From contig NZ_WNLA01000017.1 in the NCBI RefSeq assembly GCF_009720865.1, positions 62,001 to 126,000 of the forward strand: a DNA stretch of 64,000 nt, read 5' to 3'. The notes below the pieces were generated by a model. The model searched no databases and was not told the origin of the DNA. It saw only the letters and a list, made by a program, of their open reading frames with translations. Source of the stretch: Pseudoduganella ginsengisoli. Lineage in GTDB: Bacteria > Pseudomonadota > Gammaproteobacteria > Burkholderiales > Burkholderiaceae_D. Positions 61,884 through 64,000 of this stretch are shown here, one piece after another. The translations under genes were made by a program, and so were the position numbers. Each line of letters begins with the position of its first letter. Within the stretch, counting starts at the first letter, position 1.

Positions 61884-62750
61884 TCAGTATTCTCGGCGGT
61901 TCGGCTTGATCTCCTGCAAGATCGTGGTCGAGATTTCCTCAATTGACTTGGTCGTGGAAGACAGCCAGCGGATACCTTCGCGTTTCATCATGACTTCCGC
62001 TTCATTGACTTCATAGCGGCAATTCTCGATCGACGCATATTTACTGCCCGCGCGGCGCTCGTTACGGATTTCCGACAAGCGTTCCGGCGTAATGCTCAAG
62101 CCAAAAATCTTGTTTTTAAACGAATATAATGCCGAAGGCAATTTGCCGCGTTCAAAATCATCCGGGATCAATGGGTAATTTGCTGCCTTGATACCATACT
62201 GCATCGCCAGATATAAACTGGTCGGCGTTTTGCCCGAGCGCGACACGCCAACGAGAATCACGTCGGCCGACGACAAATTCTTATGCGACTGGCCGTCATC
62301 ATGGGCCAGTGAAAAATTAATCGCCTCGATGCGGTTTTTATATTCTTCGCTATCAACGATATTATGCGACCGGCCTATCGTGTGCGTGGATTTGACGCCT
62401 AATTCCTGTTCCAGCGGCGCCACAAAGGTTTGAATCAAATCCATGTGCATGGCGTGGGCGCGCTGAATGACTTCCGATAATTCAGTTTTTACCAGCGTTG
62501 AAAATACGATGGGACGCTGGCCATCGGCAATTGCCGCTTCATTGATTTTGCGGACAGCCTCATACGCTTTATCCAGGGTATCAATAAATGGCAGACGGAC
62601 TTGACGGAAGCGTAAATCAAACTGGGTCAGCACGGAGTGGCCAAAGGTCTCAGCCGTGATGCCGGTACCATCCGAAACAAAGAAAACCGTACGGGAAGCT
62701 TCCGGCAGGGGAGCGGGGCGTTGCTCAAGCGTCATAGTAGTATTACTCAA
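61884..62750 (-). CDS. ppsR: PEP synthase regulatory protein (bifunctional kinase/pyrophosphorylase)
   Basis: 288 residues; the ATG at 62735 is an alternative start. It switches PEP synthase off by ADP-dependent phosphorylation of its Thr and on by phosphate-dependent removal. DUF299 features: TVFFVSDGTGITAET, KSTHTIGRSHNIVDSEEY, the P-loop-like VGVSRSGKTPTSLYLA, RYEVNEAEVMM. Divergent from ppsA, its substrate. Confidence 0.95.
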   Translation of the reverse strand: MSNTTMTLEQRPAPLPEASRTVFFVSDGTGITAETFGHSVLTQFDLRFRQVRLPFIDTLDKAYEAVRKINEAAIADGQRPIVFSTLVKTELSEVIQRAHAMHMDLIQTFVAPLEQELGVKSTHTIGRSHNIVDSEEYKNRIEAINFSLAHDDGQSHKNLSSADVILVGVSRSGKTPTSLYLAMQYGIKAANYPLIPDDFERGKLPSALYSFKNKIFGLSITPERLSEIRNERRAGSKYASIENCRYEVNEAEVMMKREGIRWLSSTTKSIEEISTTILQEIKPNRREY

Positions 62751-62914
62751 TCTAATAATTGTGAATCGTCAATTTGCGCTATTGGCTGTAGAATGGCACG
62801 CAACGGTACGATTGTGCTGCACAGCGTCAAGATTAACAAGAACAAGCTCCGTGCAGCTGCGTAAGGTGTTTGAGGAACCGTCGCGAGCGGCGGCAATGTT
62901 GGCCGAGCAGCGCA

Positions 62915-62932
62915 GCTGTACGCTTGTACAGC
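62915..62932. promoter_or_regulatory. Palindrome in the ppsR/ppsA intergenic region
   Basis: GCTGTAC-GCTT-GTACAGC, a perfect seven-base dyad, flanked by two copies of GAGCAGCGCAG (62905-62915 and 62933-62943). It lies about 80 bp upstream of ppsA, in the position of an operator or leader hairpin. No factor is identified. Confidence 0.4.
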
Positions 62933-63011
62933 GAGCAGCGCAGACCAACAGTGCAACGCGCAGCAGGTTTATCAGACACCTCAACAAGTTTCTATCATCA
63001 GAAGGTGTCAT

Positions 63012-64000
63012 ATGACTAACTTGAACGTAGCAACTTTGAAGGAGCAGCAAGATGGACAAGCCACGTACGTGGCTTCGTTCGAACACTTGCGCATGACGGA
63101 CGTCGAGTCCGTTGGCGGCAAGAATGCTTCGCTGGGCGAGATGATTTCCCAGCTGGCTGGCGCCGGCGTGCGCGTGCCTGGCGGTTTCGCCACCACGGCC
63201 CAGGCTTTCCGCGACTTCCTGTCGCACTCGGTGGACGGCGGCAAATCGCTGGCAGACCGTATCGCCGACCGCCTGGCCGGGCTGGACATTGACGATGTCC
63301 GTTCGCTGGCCCAGGCCGGCGCGGAAATCCGCCAATGGATCATCGACACCCCGTTCCAGCCACGCCTGGAAGCGGAAATCAAATCCTTCTATGAAAAGCT
63401 GGTGGCTGACTCGTCGACCGAAGTGTCGTTCGCTGTCCGCTCGTCCGCGACCGCGGAAGACTTGCCAGACGCATCGTTCGCAGGCCAGCAAGAAACCTTC
63501 CTGAACGTCGTGGGCATTGAAAATGTCCTGGACGCAATGAAACACGTGTTTGCGTCGCTGTACAATGATCGCGCTATCTCATACCGCGTCCACAAAGGCT
63601 TCACCCACGCTGAAGTGGCCTTGTCGGCCGGTGTGCAGCGCATGGTGCGTTCCGATGTCGGCGCGGCTGGCGTGATGTTCACTATCGATACGGAATCGGG
63701 CTTCAAGGATGTCGTATTCGTCACGTCGTCGTATGGCCTGGGCGAAACCGTGGTGCAGGGCGCCGTGAACCCGGACGAGTTCTACGTGCACAAGCCAATG
63801 CTGGAACAGGGCAAGTCCCCTGTCATCCGCCGCAACATCGGTTCCAAGCTGATCAAAATGGAATTCACCAACGAAGCCAAAGCCGGCCGTTCCGTGAAAA
63901 CCGTTGACGTCCCGGTGGAATTGCGCAACCGCTACTCGCTGACCGATGCGGAAGTTGTGGAACTGGCGAAATACGCTGTCATCATTGAACGCCACTACGG
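63012..64000 (+). CDS. ppsA: Phosphoenolpyruvate synthase, 3' end outside window
   Basis: The ATG at 63012 (AAGG upstream) starts a frame that is open to the right edge; 329 codons are visible of about 790. It turns pyruvate and ATP into PEP for gluconeogenesis. Seen: YVASFEHLRMTDVESVGGKNASLGEMI, GVRVPGGFATTAQAF, FAVRSSATAEDLPDASFAGQQETFLNV and AAGVMFTIDTESG, all from the N-terminal ATP-grasp (PPDK_N) domain. The phospho-His and C-terminal PEP domains lie beyond the window. Confidence 0.96.
   Translation, partial: MTNLNVATLKEQQDGQATYVASFEHLRMTDVESVGGKNASLGEMISQLAGAGVRVPGGFATTAQAFRDFLSHSVDGGKSLADRIADRLAGLDIDDVRSLAQAGAEIRQWIIDTPFQPRLEAEIKSFYEKLVADSSTEVSFAVRSSATAEDLPDASFAGQQETFLNVVGIENVLDAMKHVFASLYNDRAISYRVHKGFTHAEVALSAGVQRMVRSDVGAAGVMFTIDTESGFKDVVFVTSSYGLGETVVQGAVNPDEFYVHKPMLEQGKSPVIRRNIGSKLIKMEFTNEAKAGRSVKTVDVPVELRNRYSLTDAEVVELAKYAVIIERHY

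Noticed and set aside
62905..62943. A CRISPR-like array
   Set aside because: Only two 11-base repeats and one palindrome; no further units or cas genes.

Overview
The window is chromosomal DNA from a GC-rich Gram-negative bacterium, most likely a betaproteobacterium of the order Burkholderiales. The Oxalobacteraceae (Massilia/Janthinobacterium/Duganella group) fit best. The evidence is the gene order rpsB-tsf-pyrH-frr-uppS-cdsA-dxr-rseP-bamA-skp-lpxD-fabZ-lpxA-lpxB-rnhB, the divergent ppsR/ppsA pair, a lipase with its foldase, a PEP-CTERM protein and a DUF4214 protein. The genus is inferred from gene content; no rRNA or tRNA gene is present.

Left part (1-13.6 kb, accessory): the end of a Cache-HAMP receptor; a 1137-residue PPC-repeat/DUF4214 surface or secreted protein; a four-gene minus-strand operon with every junction overlapping by 4 bp (membrane sensor, sensor-MFS fusion, Tat-type substrate-binding protein, GNAT); lipase lipA with foldase lifO; and penicillin-binding protein 1A. 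The four-gene operon is the best candidate for an undescribed system.

Middle (13.7-27.5 kb, mixed metabolism and regulation): amidohydrolase; an atypical SDR divergent from its LysR regulator with a LysR-type box between them; FosA; S41 peptidase beside a LytS/LytTR two-component pair whose regulator carries a C-terminal frameshift; GNAT; cytochrome P450 divergent from an AraC regulator; glpD; a membrane protein; and a POT peptide transporter whose leader contains a terminator-like hairpin.

27.8-44.6 kb: ppnN; the prfB-HAD-lysS operon, with the +1 programmed frameshift in prfB; a lipoprotein 2',3'-cyclic phosphodiesterase/5'-nucleotidase; a PEP-CTERM choice-of-anchor-A protein; small genes; a QseBC-like two-component system; a PilZ protein; and a map-glnD-pseudouridine synthase cluster.

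44.7-60.4 kb is a conserved housekeeping block. It covers translation (rpsB, tsf, frr), UMP synthesis (pyrH), undecaprenyl, phospholipid and isoprenoid precursors (uppS, cdsA, dxr), envelope proteolysis and outer-membrane protein assembly (rseP, bamA, skp) and lipid A (lpxD, fabZ, lpxA, lpxB), ending in rnhB and a SpoU-type methyltransferase through stop/start overlaps. A quadruple inverted repeat (REP-like) sits between frr and uppS. The right end holds a REC-EAL protein and the PEP synthase regulator ppsR divergent from ppsA, which is cut by the window end.

No CRISPR array, insertion sequence, prophage, rRNA or tRNA was seen.
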